Positions 1 to 8,044 of a stretch of 61,529 nucleotides of DNA are shown one piece after another; positions within the stretch are counted from its first letter, which is position 1; every line of letters starts with the position of its first letter. Under the pieces are notes generated by a model, which was not told the origin of the DNA, searched no databases, and saw only the letters and a list, made by a program, of their open reading frames with translations. Origin of the DNA: a virus. Where the stretch lies: IMG/VR virus record IMGVR_UViG_3300043775_000604, positions 1 to 61,529 of that record. The stretch is one strand, 5' to 3'. A program made the translations under genes and the position numbers.

Positions 1-127
1 TTTTACATCCAAATACAGAACAATACAATGCTTTAAATGGGTACACAAATGGTGCTTGTAGATTAGAGTTTGTAAAAGATGGAGCAGGTAAATGGTTTAT
101 GACACTTGATGCACTTACATACGAACC
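1..127. repeat. Terminal overlap, left copy
   Basis: These 127 bases are identical to the last 127 bases of the window. A gene reads through the join in one frame, so the sequence is a circle of 61,402 bp. An overlap of exactly 127 is the usual size left by a short-read assembler at its largest k-mer, so this is probably an assembly overlap and not a physical terminal repeat. Confidence 0.95.
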
Positions 128-200
128 GTTTCAGCCAATCCACAACCAATTAAACGAGTTAGAAAGGATTGAATATACACCAATTAAAGAAGAAGAATAA
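1..200 (+). CDS. Small protein across the circular join (3' part)
   Basis: Remainder of the 68-residue protein whose ATG is at 61396; codons are in frame from base 3 and the stop is TAA at 198-200, directly followed by the ATG of the next gene at 201. The C-terminal part is acidic (ending in three Glu). Without closing the circle this gene would be lost. Function unknown; the tight spacing suggests translation together with the fibre-like genes on both sides. Confidence 0.75.
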   Translation, partial: LHPNTEQYNALNGYTNGACRLEFVKDGAGKWFMTLDALTYEPFQPIHNQLNELERIEYTPIKEEE

Positions 201-1178
201 ATGGCAATAATATATAGTTACCCAAAACAAACATCATTACAAAGCACAGACTTGTTAATCAGCACTAGGTTCAGTACAGAGCCTGGTGTTGTACCAAGGT
301 CTATAAGTTTTTCATTAGAAACATTGACAGAATATATAAATGCGGCTGCTCCTATTCCAACGTTAGATCAAGTATTAGCATCAGGTGATATATCTTTACA
401 AACGGCTGGTATCGGGGAATTAGGTTTATGGGACATCCCAAATGGTGGTTATGCTACTATAGCGGTTAGCGATTCCGAATTTACTTTTTATGATTATATA
501 GGCAATATAGTGGCTTATATAAGTAATTCAGGTATAGGTATAAAAGCAAATTCATTTACGGGGGTGTTTGTTACTTCGAATTTCACAGCAAATAGACAAT
601 ACACAATGCCTAATAAATCTGGAACTATAGCTTTAACAAATGATATGCCAAGTAATATTAATTATGGTTTGTTTACACAGACAGCAAATAGTGCAATTAT
701 AGTTAATACAAATAGCGAATTAAGTCTTATTGGGACTGGATTGGGCTCTTTATCTGTACCAGCTTATGGTTTTAATATTGGGGATTCTTTTAGAGCATCA
801 CTAATGGGGCATATATCTTGTCTTGGGTCAGCCACTTTAAGAATACTAGTTAAAGCTTGGAATGGTTTTTCTTATAGTATATTAGGAGACACCGGTGAGA
901 TAGATTTAGATGCTGTTACGGATCAGCATTGGAATCTTGATGTTGATTTTACTATAAGGGCATTAGGAGGAGCAGAGGACGCTAGTATAGTTAGCGGAGG
1001 TAGTTTTTATTATAATAAAAGCAATGGTAATATAGATTTAAGAAACTTTGTATCAGAGAACAATACTGATTTTGATACAGAATCTAACAATGAAATAGTT
1101 ATTACTGCTCAGTTTAATAACGCTAGTACTTCAAATAGTATTTACTCTAATTTATTCACATTAACAAAAACATACTAA
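201..1178 (+). CDS. Putative tail fibre or receptor-binding protein
   Basis: A 325-residue protein with no signal peptide, rich in Gly, Ser, Thr and Asn, with the alternating hydrophobic pattern of beta-rich phage fibres. The N-terminal 50 residues form a short adaptor-like region (YSYP, then TDLLIST), followed by repeated beta strands; the C-terminal half from about residue 155 may be a separate jelly-roll head. It lies between another fibre-like gene and the lysis cassette in the late arm. The family is inferred from composition and position; it could instead be another virion surface protein. Confidence 0.5.
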   Translation: MAIIYSYPKQTSLQSTDLLISTRFSTEPGVVPRSISFSLETLTEYINAAAPIPTLDQVLASGDISLQTAGIGELGLWDIPNGGYATIAVSDSEFTFYDYIGNIVAYISNSGIGIKANSFTGVFVTSNFTANRQYTMPNKSGTIALTNDMPSNINYGLFTQTANSAIIVNTNSELSLIGTGLGSLSVPAYGFNIGDSFRASLMGHISCLGSATLRILVKAWNGFSYSILGDTGEIDLDAVTDQHWNLDVDFTIRALGGAEDASIVSGGSFYYNKSNGNIDLRNFVSENNTDFDTESNNEIVITAQFNNASTSNSIYSNLFTLTKTY

Positions 1179-1375
1179 TGAGTAGAAAGGAAAGAATAGA
1201 CTTATTTTTATCTAAATGGGTAAGCAGAAAGCTAATGGCTTTTGTAATTGCGTCGGTAGCTTTATTTACATCGAACATAGATTCAGACAATTGGACAGTA
1301 GTAGCGGCAATATATATAGGGGCTCAAGCAGCTACCGAAATAGCAGAGCGTTTAATAAAAGCAAAAACGGTATGA
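1178..1375 (+). CDS. Holin-like small membrane protein
   Basis: A 65-residue protein with a charged N-terminus, a hydrophobic segment at about 17-33, a second at about 39-53, and a charged C-terminus ending in lysines. This is the layout of small phage holins, which form holes in the inner membrane at the end of infection. Its ATG overlaps the stop of the fibre gene (TAATG), and its own stop overlaps the next ATG. The next two genes complete a lysis cassette. No holin family can be named from sequence alone. Confidence 0.6.
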   Translation: MSRKERIDLFLSKWVSRKLMAFVIASVALFTSNIDSDNWTVVAAIYIGAQAATEIAERLIKAKTV

Positions 1376-1989
1376 CAAGAAATCATTTAAAAGTTTTATA
1401 TTCAATAATATTAACTTTAATAGTAGTCCTATTGTTACAAAGAAGTTGTAATAAAGCTGAATCAATAGAGGACACTGTAGAAGTAAAGACAGATACTATT
1501 TATAAACATGTACATGATACGGTGATTAAGAAAGTCACAGTATTCAAAAAACAATACATACATATAAACAAACCAGAATATAATTCTGGCGAAACTATAG
1601 ATACATGCAAGGCTAGATTCCAAAACCTTTTAAAAGAACACCTAGTTAGAACTGTGTATTCTGATACATTGAAATTAGACAGTCTTGGTACTATAGTAGT
1701 TAGAGATACTGTTTGGATAAATAAACTGTATGGTAAAAGATCTTATACTAAAAACTATAAGATTCCGCAAATTACAAAAACAATTACTATTACTAAACAA
1801 GAAGAACCTAAGAGACAATTGTACGTGGGGCTTAATGCTTTTGCTAATAGGAATGACATAACTGCTTTTAGTCCTGGATTTATATACAAAACAAAAAAGG
1901 ACCATATTTACCAAGCATCGGTAGGTGTTAGTTTTGATGGTACTATTACATACGGATTTGGTACATATTGGAAAATTAAAATCAAATAA
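1372..1989 (+). CDS. Membrane-anchored Rz-like lysis protein candidate
   Basis: A 205-residue protein with an N-terminal membrane helix (about residues 7-22) and a long soluble part that would lie in the periplasm. Residues 30-110 are charged and repetitive (DT-rich), and the C-terminal 60 residues look beta-rich. The ATG at 1372 is preferred because it overlaps the holin stop by four bases; an upstream in-frame ATG at 1216 would lie inside the holin gene. Its place between holin and endopeptidase suggests an inner-membrane spanin-like role. A lipobox is not convincing, and no separate outer-membrane partner is seen. Confidence 0.45.
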   Translation: MTRNHLKVLYSIILTLIVVLLLQRSCNKAESIEDTVEVKTDTIYKHVHDTVIKKVTVFKKQYIHINKPEYNSGETIDTCKARFQNLLKEHLVRTVYSDTLKLDSLGTIVVRDTVWINKLYGKRSYTKNYKIPQITKTITITKQEEPKRQLYVGLNAFANRNDITAFSPGFIYKTKKDHIYQASVGVSFDGTITYGFGTYWKIKIK

Positions 1990-1991
1990 TA

Positions 1992-2426
1992 ATGGTTACA
2001 AGTGCAGAATGCTTAAAGAAATGGGGAGACCCAACTATAACTACGAATGAATTAAAGTATATGACGCTTTGGGATGTTCCAGCCCATTTAGAAGTTGGTG
2101 TTATACCGAAGAAGTTATACTGCAATAAAATATTAATAGGCCCACTAATGCAAGCGTTGTCTAATATAATAGATAGAGGACTTGTAGATGAATTAAAAAC
2201 ATGGGACGGTTGTTTCAATGTAAGAAAAAAAAGGGGGCTTAAATCATTATCTTTACATTCATGGGGAATTGCAATTGATATCAATGCTGCTTGGAATGGA
2301 TTAGGCAAGGAACCTACTATGTCCACTAAATTAGTAAAATGCTTCACTGATTGTGGATTTGAATGGGGTGGAGCATGGAGTAGAAAAGACGGAATGCATT
2401 TCCAACTAAGGAGCATAAACGCGTAA
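1992..2426 (+). CDS. Endolysin, M15-type peptidoglycan endopeptidase
   Basis: A 144-residue enzyme expected to cut the peptide stem of peptidoglycan and so burst the cell. It has the M15 (VanY / L-alanyl-D-glutamate peptidase) signature: SLHSWGIAIDIN with zinc ligands His89 and Asp96, then GFEWGGAWSRKDGMHF with Asp133 and zinc ligand His136. The length matches single-domain phage M15 endolysins, and there is no signal peptide, so export would depend on the holin-like protein two genes upstream. Confidence 0.88.
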   Translation: MVTSAECLKKWGDPTITTNELKYMTLWDVPAHLEVGVIPKKLYCNKILIGPLMQALSNIIDRGLVDELKTWDGCFNVRKKRGLKSLSLHSWGIAIDINAAWNGLGKEPTMSTKLVKCFTDCGFEWGGAWSRKDGMHFQLRSINA

Positions 2427-2476
2427 ATTCTGCTTAAAACAGGTAATATATATATTAAATTAAATTCAATTAAATT

Positions 2477-4039
2477 ATGACGAATGAAATCGTAAAGAAT
2501 CTTAGCTTTGGAGAAGAAGCTAGGAAGAATGTTTTTGCCGGTATAACAAAGTTAACCAAAGCAGTTAGTTCGACATTAGGAGCCGGTGGTAAATGCGTTA
2601 TGCTAGAAGATGGACAAGGTAGACCAATCATTACAAAAGATGGTGTAACTGTTGCTGATAGTATTATTTTATTGGATCCTGTAGAAAACATGGGGGCAAG
2701 ACTATTAAAAGAAGCAGCTAGAAAAACGGTTAAGGAAGCGGGTGATGGCACAACTACTGCTACATTATTAGCTTACTCGATTTTAAAAGAAGCATACGCA
2801 ATACAAAATACAATAAGTCAAAGAGACTTAAAAACAGGTATCGAAGACACTGTTGAAAGAGTTATAGAATATCTTGAATCTATTAAAGTGCCAGTTACAG
2901 GGGATATGATAGATCACATTGCAACTATCTCTACAAACAATGATCCTGTGCTTGGTAAAATTATTGCCGATGCATTTAGAGCTGTTGGGGAAACAGGTAT
3001 TGTTATGATGGAATCATCAGCAAATGCAGAAACAGAAATAGAAATTATTGACGGTGTTCAATATGATAAAGGTTTAGTAAATTCACATTTCATTACTAAC
3101 CCAAATAAAAGAGTTGCAGAATTAGACAATCCATTAGTATTGCTTATTGAATCACCAGTTGAAACAATTAGGCAGATACAATCGATTTTAGAATATGTTA
3201 TAAAAGCAAAAAGATCGTTGCTTATTATTGCAGACATGGAACAAACAGTTCTAGCCGCTCTAGCAATGAACAAAGTAAAAGGTAATATTAAAGTAAATGT
3301 TATAAATGCACCAACATACGGTATCAATAAAAAAGATACATTATCTGATTTAGCATTATTAACAGGAGCCACTATTATAAACGAAGATTTAGGAGATGAT
3401 ATGGATCTTATTGATCCTGAATGTTTAGGTAGTTGTTTAAAAGCAATAACAGACGATACAGAAACTATATTACAAGTAGGGGAAGTTACTGCTGAAGTTC
3501 AAGAGCTTATTGATGACTTGAAACAACAGTTAGAAGGAAACTTACCTCCAGGAGAAGTAATTAGATTAGAGAAGAGACTTGCTAGATTATCTGCTAAAGT
3601 AGCGGTAGTAAAAGTAGGCGCTGGATCTGATATTGAATTAAAAGAAAAAGCTGATAGAGTTGAAGATGCAATTTGTGCAACTAAAGCAGCCATCAAAGAA
3701 GGAATTGTTCCTGGTGGAGGAATTGCATTACTAGATGCCTCTGTAACAATATCGGGATCCAATAGTGGCGAAGGGGCTTTGCTTGATGCAATAAAAGCAC
3801 CATTTAACACGATATTATCTAATGCTGGTATTGACGTACCAAATATGACTTCTGTACGTTTAAAAGGAACCGGAATCAATGCTGTTACAGGAAAGACTGT
3901 GAATATGATTGAAGCGGGTATTATTGATCCTTTGTCGGTTACAAAAAGTGCATTAAGAAACGCAGCATCTGTAGCTATCACTATATTGTCAACTGATTGT
4001 GTAATTAATAATTTAAGAATCAATGAAGGCAATAGGTAA
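2477..4039 (+). CDS. groEL: Chaperonin GroEL homologue
   Basis: A 520-residue group I chaperonin, slightly shorter than bacterial GroEL (about 545) because the flexible Gly-Met tail is absent. The ATP site is intact: ITKDGVTVA at 51-60, GDGTTTATLLA at 89-99, the late VEDA aspartate and PGGG. The apical domain keeps the order of the bacterial protein. It probably folds phage proteins such as the capsid or the very large virion protein. It follows the lysis cassette after a 50-bp AT-rich gap and overlaps groES at its end. Chaperonin genes are found in only some phages. Confidence 0.97.
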   Translation: MTNEIVKNLSFGEEARKNVFAGITKLTKAVSSTLGAGGKCVMLEDGQGRPIITKDGVTVADSIILLDPVENMGARLLKEAARKTVKEAGDGTTTATLLAYSILKEAYAIQNTISQRDLKTGIEDTVERVIEYLESIKVPVTGDMIDHIATISTNNDPVLGKIIADAFRAVGETGIVMMESSANAETEIEIIDGVQYDKGLVNSHFITNPNKRVAELDNPLVLLIESPVETIRQIQSILEYVIKAKRSLLIIADMEQTVLAALAMNKVKGNIKVNVINAPTYGINKKDTLSDLALLTGATIINEDLGDDMDLIDPECLGSCLKAITDDTETILQVGEVTAEVQELIDDLKQQLEGNLPPGEVIRLEKRLARLSAKVAVVKVGAGSDIELKEKADRVEDAICATKAAIKEGIVPGGGIALLDASVTISGSNSGEGALLDAIKAPFNTILSNAGIDVPNMTSVRLKGTGINAVTGKTVNMIEAGIIDPLSVTKSALRNAASVAITILSTDCVINNLRINEGNR

Positions 4040-4283
4040 TAATATAGTAATCTCTCCAAAGAAGGTGGGATTATCAAAAACAGAAAACGGTTTATTATTA
4101 AAAGAAAAAGATAAAGAAAACATTAGATATAAAGAAGCTATTGTTGTTTCGGTTAGTGATGATATTACCTGCTTAAAACAAGCTGATGTTATTTATTACG
4201 ATAAAGCAGCCGGGCATGGTATTGAATTTGATGGTCAAGATTATCAAGTTATCAGACTACAAGATGTTGTGATAGTTTTATGA
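4023..4283 (+). CDS. groES: Co-chaperonin GroES homologue
   Basis: An 86-residue GroES-like protein with the single beta-barrel pattern, a Gly- and Leu-rich mobile loop at about 15-28, and the typical C-terminal end in which a GxEFDGxxYxVIRLxDVV block closes the barrel. It should cap the phage GroEL. Its ATG lies inside the last 17 bases of groEL, so the order is groEL then groES, the reverse of the bacterial operon. It overlaps the next gene by four bases. Confidence 0.85.
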   Translation: MKAIGNNIVISPKKVGLSKTENGLLLKEKDKENIRYKEAIVVSVSDDITCLKQADVIYYDKAAGHGIEFDGQDYQVIRLQDVVIVL

Positions 4284-4726
4284 GGAAGATAGAAGCTAAG
4301 GATATAAAAGATCTAAACTTATTAAAGCATTATAGATTAATCCGCCGATGGGCTTGTCGAAATTATGATCTTAACGACGCTGATTTAGAGTTATTAATAT
4401 ATTTTGATTGCATGGATTTTTTTACCAAGCAAGATTATAAAATAGGTACATACGCATATAGTTGGGATAATAAGCGCTGGAACAATTTGTTAAAACAAGG
4501 ATGGATAGTGGTATGGCGAAATAGAAACCATACAACCCAGAAATATAACATATATAAAGTTTCATTCAAGTGCAAGCAACTAATACATAGGATGTATCGA
4601 ATTATGCTTGGAGAGGAAGATATACCTACAACAGCTAGAAGCAACAAAATAATGAAGAATAACACGTATACAGATATTGTGTTACGTTCAGCAATACATA
4701 ATTTAAACAAAGACAAAACAAGATGA
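4280..4726 (+). CDS. Winged-helix-like conserved phage protein
   Basis: A 148-residue basic protein. Residues about 20-75 look like a winged-helix domain: helices, then a WNNLLKQGWIVVWRNRN segment that could be recognition helix and wing, followed by an NIYKVSFKCKQLIHRMYR helix. It overlaps groES (ATGA) and the next gene, so it is translated with the chaperonins. It could be a late-phase DNA-binding regulator or packaging accessory. I recognise the general type from Bacteroidota phages but know no function. Confidence 0.5.
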   Translation: MRKIEAKDIKDLNLLKHYRLIRRWACRNYDLNDADLELLIYFDCMDFFTKQDYKIGTYAYSWDNKRWNNLLKQGWIVVWRNRNHTTQKYNIYKVSFKCKQLIHRMYRIMLGEEDIPTTARSNKIMKNNTYTDIVLRSAIHNLNKDKTR

Positions 4727-4983
4727 GATACAACAGTAAATTAGGATCTGCTCCGGCTAATCCAGGTATGTTGCCTAGTGAAGCGGTTACTACTGATATG
4801 AGTTTAACAGGAACACCTACACAACAACCACCGATAGTATCAGAGCCTAGAACATTTAATCCAGGTATAAAAGCTACAGGAGCTCCAGTTCCATTCAGTC
4901 CAAAAGCACAGTCTGCAATGACAGGTGCATTTGGTATGCCAGCGGATGGTTCTTATGATAGAACTATGGGTACAATGGTATAA
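4723..4983 (+). CDS. Small Pro/Gly-rich late protein
   Basis: An 86-residue low-complexity protein rich in Pro, Ala, Thr, Gly and Met, without predicted helices or membrane segments, overlapping the previous gene by four bases. It resembles the neighbouring small late proteins that carry short Ser-Pro or Ala-Pro motifs near the N-terminus. Possibly a minor virion component; function unknown. Confidence 0.6.
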   Translation: MRYNSKLGSAPANPGMLPSEAVTTDMSLTGTPTQQPPIVSEPRTFNPGIKATGAPVPFSPKAQSAMTGAFGMPADGSYDRTMGTMV

Positions 4984-5012
4984 TCGTTAATAGATAATAA
5001 TAAATATAAGGT

Positions 5013-5216
5013 ATGAGAAAAGTAACACCAGCCGTTAAGAGAATAGAAAACGACGGCATAACGGGAGCTAACGCTTTATGGAATGGTCCATTAGATATAG
5101 ATGGCTTTCCTATGGGCAAAGGAGTTAGCAATGGTAAAGATGGAATGCAGGTAAAGAAATCGCCTGTTATGTATAATTCAGCGCCAATTACTCAGCGTGC
5201 TAAATGTAAATTTTAA
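5013..5216 (+). CDS. Small late protein with KKSPVM motif
   Basis: A 67-residue basic protein. Its second half contains KKSPVMY, which is nearly the same as KKSPVMQ in the 178-residue protein at 59749 and related to the SP motifs of other small late proteins here. Its stop overlaps the ATG of the next small membrane protein (TAATG). A minor virion role is suggested by position only. Confidence 0.6.
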   Translation: MRKVTPAVKRIENDGITGANALWNGPLDIDGFPMGKGVSNGKDGMQVKKSPVMYNSAPITQRAKCKF

Positions 5217-5386
5217 TGGGTTACACTGATATAAAACTATATGCATTAAATTCATTAGCTCTGTTTGTTTCTTTAACAGATTTAGAGCCTATATTGAAAA
5301 TAATTCTTCTTATGCTTTCTATTGGTTATACTGCTATTAGAATATACAGCTACTTTGAAGACAAAAATAAAAACAAAAATAAATAA
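5216..5386 (+). CDS. Small membrane protein
   Basis: A 56-residue protein with two hydrophobic stretches (about residues 9-20 and 25-41) and a highly charged Lys/Asn tail. The ATG overlaps the preceding stop codon. The topology would fit a second holin or antiholin, but it is 3.8 kb away from the lysis cassette and no family can be named. Translational coupling to the previous gene supports it as real. Confidence 0.55.
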   Translation: MGYTDIKLYALNSLALFVSLTDLEPILKIILLMLSIGYTAIRIYSYFEDKNKNKNK

Positions 5387-5417
5387 TTAACAACCAACTA
5401 AAACTAAAACAAACAAA

Positions 5418-5753
5418 ATGGCAAAATTTATTACCATCACATCGACTGACACAGGTTACGCTACAGCTACAGATCCTAATGGAGGGCCTATTAACTTACC
5501 TGTAGATTTAATTTTTGATGTAAAACAAACAGCAGCTACAACTACTGTTATTTACTTCCAAAACACATTATCAGCTGGTCAGCAAACACTTACTTTGACG
5601 CATACTACTACTGCGGCTGCTGGTACAACTCCTGTTGTTGCTAATGCAATTTATTCAGCGATGAATGTTGCTCCAGGCGGAGTATTTGTTCCTGTAACAA
5701 TGCCTATCGTTGCTGGTGTCCAAATTTTGGTTACTGCTGCAGTTTACGCATAA
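5418..5753 (+). CDS. Putative small structural protein
   Basis: A 111-residue protein, Thr- and Ala-rich with regular hydrophobic alternation, consistent with a small beta-sandwich such as a head decoration or minor tail protein. It is preceded by a long A-rich leader that is repeated before the gene at 6557, and followed by a strong hairpin terminator, so it may be expressed to a high level. The 89-residue protein at 60317 has a similar composition. No family recognised. Confidence 0.5.
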   Translation: MAKFITITSTDTGYATATDPNGGPINLPVDLIFDVKQTAATTTVIYFQNTLSAGQQTLTLTHTTTAAAGTTPVVANAIYSAMNVAPGGVFVPVTMPIVAGVQILVTAAVYA

Positions 5754-5763
5754 TACATTTTAG

Positions 5764-5793
5764 ATTCCCTATAGATATACATTTATAGGGAAT
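5764..5793 (+). terminator. Hairpin terminator after the 5418 gene
   Basis: A perfect 10-bp inverted repeat (ATTCCCTATA and its complement) around a 10-base loop, just after the stop at 5753 and followed by a T-rich stretch. It fits a factor-independent terminator. Confidence 0.7.
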
Positions 5794-5818
5794 TTAATAA
5801 CTTTTAAACTATATACAC

Positions 5819-6133
5819 ATGGCTTTTAAAATGACCGGTCCTCCTTATAATATTGATAATACACCAATTTACAGTAAAGATATGGATGAGAACATACTAG
5901 GTATGGCTCAGTCAAACGGAACAATACTTGTAAACAAAGATGTATCGCCATTAGATTTAAAGAAGAACAAAACGGTTGAGCATGAAATGATACATATCAA
6001 CCAGATGAAAAGAGGTGATTTAGATTATGATCAAAAGAACGTGTATTGGAAGGGAAAAAGATATCCTCGTTCTAAAATGAATGAAGGTGCAAAAAATCTT
6101 CCATGGGAAGTAGAAGCTTATAAAAAGCAATAA
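5819..6133 (+). CDS. Putative small zinc metallopeptidase-like protein
   Basis: A 104-residue protein with a clear HExxH zinc motif (VEHEMIHINQMK, His55, Glu56, His59) and a downstream WEVEAY block whose Glu97 or Glu99 could be the third ligand. The N-terminus (MAFKMTGPPYNIDNTPIYS) belongs to the Phe-Lys-x-x-x-Pro type shared by small late proteins in this genome. Such a protein could process virion proteins or act on the cell wall; the target is unknown. Confidence 0.6.
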   Translation: MAFKMTGPPYNIDNTPIYSKDMDENILGMAQSNGTILVNKDVSPLDLKKNKTVEHEMIHINQMKRGDLDYDQKNVYWKGKRYPRSKMNEGAKNLPWEVEAYKKQ

Positions 6134-6174
6134 ATGCGCGTGATAATAATAATATAACTTTAATTTAATTTATT

Positions 6175-6540
6175 ATGAGAAATTTATTATTAGCAATCGT
6201 GGCTATTTTAGCAAGTGTACAAGTTAATGCTCAAAAAATGTCTATGGAATTCTTGGAAGGTACATGGATTCCAGAAACGCCAGCGTCTTATCTTGAATTT
6301 TCTGGATTAACAAAAAAAGATTTTAATATAAAAATGACATCAACAGACGAAGGAAATTATGAGCTCGATATTATATCATATAATTTTAATAAAAATAATT
6401 TTTATTTAGAATCATTTTACGAGCCTAATAACTGGAAATGTATTGGAAGATTTATAATAATTGATAAAAATACAATTGCTGTAGATTATGTTAGCGACGC
6501 CGCAGCTGTTGTGATATATAGAAGAAAACTAATGAATTAA
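6175..6540 (+). CDS. Secreted protein with Bacteroidota-type signal peptide
   Basis: A 121-residue protein with a clear signal peptide: MRN, a hydrophobic core LLLAIVAILASV, then VNA|Q, the A|Q cleavage context common in Bacteroidota. The mature 100 residues begin with a GTW motif and look like a small beta-barrel of the lipocalin-like kind. A secreted product inside a virion-gene block suggests an extra gene acting on the host envelope, for example superinfection exclusion. The role is inference. Confidence 0.6.
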   Translation: MRNLLLAIVAILASVQVNAQKMSMEFLEGTWIPETPASYLEFSGLTKKDFNIKMTSTDEGNYELDIISYNFNKNNFYLESFYEPNNWKCIGRFIIIDKNTIAVDYVSDAAAVVIYRRKLMN

Positions 6541-6556
6541 AACTAAAACAAACAAA

Positions 6557-7219
6557 ATGGCTTACAAACAATCACCAGGCAGACAAGCAATGCCTAAAAC
6601 AGGTAGAGGTCTTTCTCCGGTACTTATGAGCGGATGCGGATCACCAATGAAACAACAAGTTTCTAAAAAACCAAAAAATCCAACAACAGGTAATGAAGCG
6701 CCAGCTTATCATCCAGGTGAAGTCGGCGGTAATTTTGCTTATGAAGAAGGCAATAGAACAACATATAACCCTAATTCAAGGAGATTTCAACCTAAACCTG
6801 TTGGTGCCACTTATAATGCTACCACTGGTAATTATGAACCAAATAAAGCTAAATCTTTTGAAATAGTAAAAGATAAAGGTCAAACAAATGTTGTAAAAAG
6901 AGGAGGCAAGGTTATTATGAGAAATACATCGCATAATGGCACCGGTAAAAACAACTTTGATGAAGATGTTAAAATAGCTAGAGGATCACATGTTAGAGAT
7001 TCATTAAATACAGCTCACGCAAACGAAAGACGAGCAAGAGAGTATAACGCTAGAAAATCTGGTTCAGCTCCTGAAAGTAAAGAATCTAAAGAAGCGTTTT
7101 CAAAATGGCAAGCCACAAAAGCAAAAAAAGTCATTGATGATCAAACAAAAAGAAAGCTTATAAAAACCGGTTCTGGTGATGCGAAATCGCAAAAACTAAA
7201 TAAATTAGGTAGAAGCTAA
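6557..7219 (+). CDS. Basic low-complexity late protein
   Basis: A 220-residue, strongly basic, Gly/Asn/Lys-rich protein that is probably mostly disordered. The N-terminus has repeated Ser-Pro motifs (KQSPGR, GLSPVLM, CGSPMKQ) like other small late proteins here. It shares 19 leader bases and the first codons with the gene at 5418. It could bind DNA or scaffold assembly; no family recognised. Confidence 0.5.
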   Translation: MAYKQSPGRQAMPKTGRGLSPVLMSGCGSPMKQQVSKKPKNPTTGNEAPAYHPGEVGGNFAYEEGNRTTYNPNSRRFQPKPVGATYNATTGNYEPNKAKSFEIVKDKGQTNVVKRGGKVIMRNTSHNGTGKNNFDEDVKIARGSHVRDSLNTAHANERRAREYNARKSGSAPESKESKEAFSKWQATKAKKVIDDQTKRKLIKTGSGDAKSQKLNKLGRS

Positions 7220-7229
7220 AAAAATAATT

Positions 7230-7466
7230 ATGAATATATCTAGAACAGGCTATAAAAAAAATAGCAAAGACAAAAACAAACCATATAATGTAATACCTAG
7301 TGGTGATATAACTATGAAAGATGTTGAGTTTGAGGTTTTAGGTATAGACAATTTAGGTAATAAAAAATTAATGAAGCCAGGGAAAGATTATACTTTTCCT
7401 GGTGACATTGTTTTAGAAGTGCCTATGAAAAAACAAAGCCTATACAATAGGTTGTTTAAAAAATAG
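7230..7466 (+). CDS. Conserved small late protein
   Basis: A 78-residue basic protein with an ITMKDVEFEVLGIDNLGN block and a YTFPGDIVLEVP block, patterns I associate with small conserved proteins of Bacteroidota podophages, function unknown. Its stop codon at 7464-7466 overlaps the first bases of the tRNA that follows. Confidence 0.6.
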   Translation: MNISRTGYKKNSKDKNKPYNVIPSGDITMKDVEFEVLGIDNLGNKKLMKPGKDYTFPGDIVLEVPMKKQSLYNRLFKK

Positions 7467-7537
7467 CAGGTGGGAGGTAAGGTATCTCACGGGTCTCATA
7501 AGCCCGCTTAACTGAGTTCGACTCTCAGACGTTGCTA
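7465..7537 (+). tRNA. tRNA with CAT anticodon (Met-type)
   Basis: Cloverleaf: acceptor stem of 7 bp with one bulged G on the 3' strand; short D stem GAG/CTC; anticodon stem CGGGT/GCCCG with loop CTCATAA, anticodon CAT; T arm CTGAG, TTCGACT, CTCAG. No CCA is encoded. Odd points are G in place of T at position 8 and the bulge. It overlaps the stop of the previous gene. CAT may decode Met, or AUA if the C is modified. Confidence 0.72.
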
Positions 7538-7561
7538 CTAATAATAATCAAATTAAATATA

Positions 7562-7816
7562 ATGGAAGTAGTAAGACAAATTACAAAAGAACAATTAGAA
7601 ACTATCACTAAGCATCAAAAAGATTTAAGTGCATTGCTGTCTAATATTGGTTTATTAGAAACACAAAAACATGCGTTATTACATCAAGTTGCTGAAGTAA
7701 ATAGAAACTCAGAAGAATTCAAACTTGAATTGGAAAAAGAATACGGAGCAATCAATATCGATCTATCTGATGGATCATATACTGAGATTGAGCAAACACC
7801 AAATCAAGAGCAATAA
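7562..7816 (+). CDS. Small coiled-coil protein
   Basis: An 84-residue protein, mostly one long helix with heptad spacing (residues 1-60) and an acidic tail. The ATG at 7562 is chosen because the longer reading from TTG at 7532 would start inside the tRNA. Its stop overlaps the next ATG (TAATG). Possibly an assembly factor; function unknown. Confidence 0.65.
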   Translation: MEVVRQITKEQLETITKHQKDLSALLSNIGLLETQKHALLHQVAEVNRNSEEFKLELEKEYGAINIDLSDGSYTEIEQTPNQEQ

Positions 7817-8043
7817 TGGATTCAATAGTTAGAAAAATAAGTATAGGAACTAATTATAAAGATGATGCAATGCATTACTCCGTAGGCCAAGAGGTTTACG
7901 GGGGGCATCGCATATCGCATATCTTATTAGATCAGACTGATAATTCATACAATATATATATTAAGAAAGAAGACGAAGTAATGCCTTGGAAGAAATTTAA
8001 TTCTAATATGGCAATCTCTGTTGAATATGACTTAGAATATTAA
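7816..8043 (+). CDS. Conserved small phage protein
   Basis: A 75-residue protein that looks like a small beta-barrel: VRKISIG, HYSVGQEV, ISHILLD, YNIYIKK and ISVEYDLEY strands. The pattern is familiar from other marine and Bacteroidota phages, function unknown. Coupled to its upstream neighbour by a TAATG overlap. Confidence 0.65.
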   Translation: MDSIVRKISIGTNYKDDAMHYSVGQEVYGGHRISHILLDQTDNSYNIYIKKEDEVMPWKKFNSNMAISVEYDLEY

Positions 8044-8044
8044 T

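Noticed and set aside
1-127. Physical direct terminal repeats of a linear phage genome
   Set aside because: The length is exactly 127, a standard assembler k-mer, the repeat is in the middle of a gene, and no packaging or promoter features border it.
7532-7561. TTG start for the coiled-coil gene at 7562
   Set aside because: The extension begins inside the tRNA T-arm and acceptor; the ATG at 7562 follows the tRNA.
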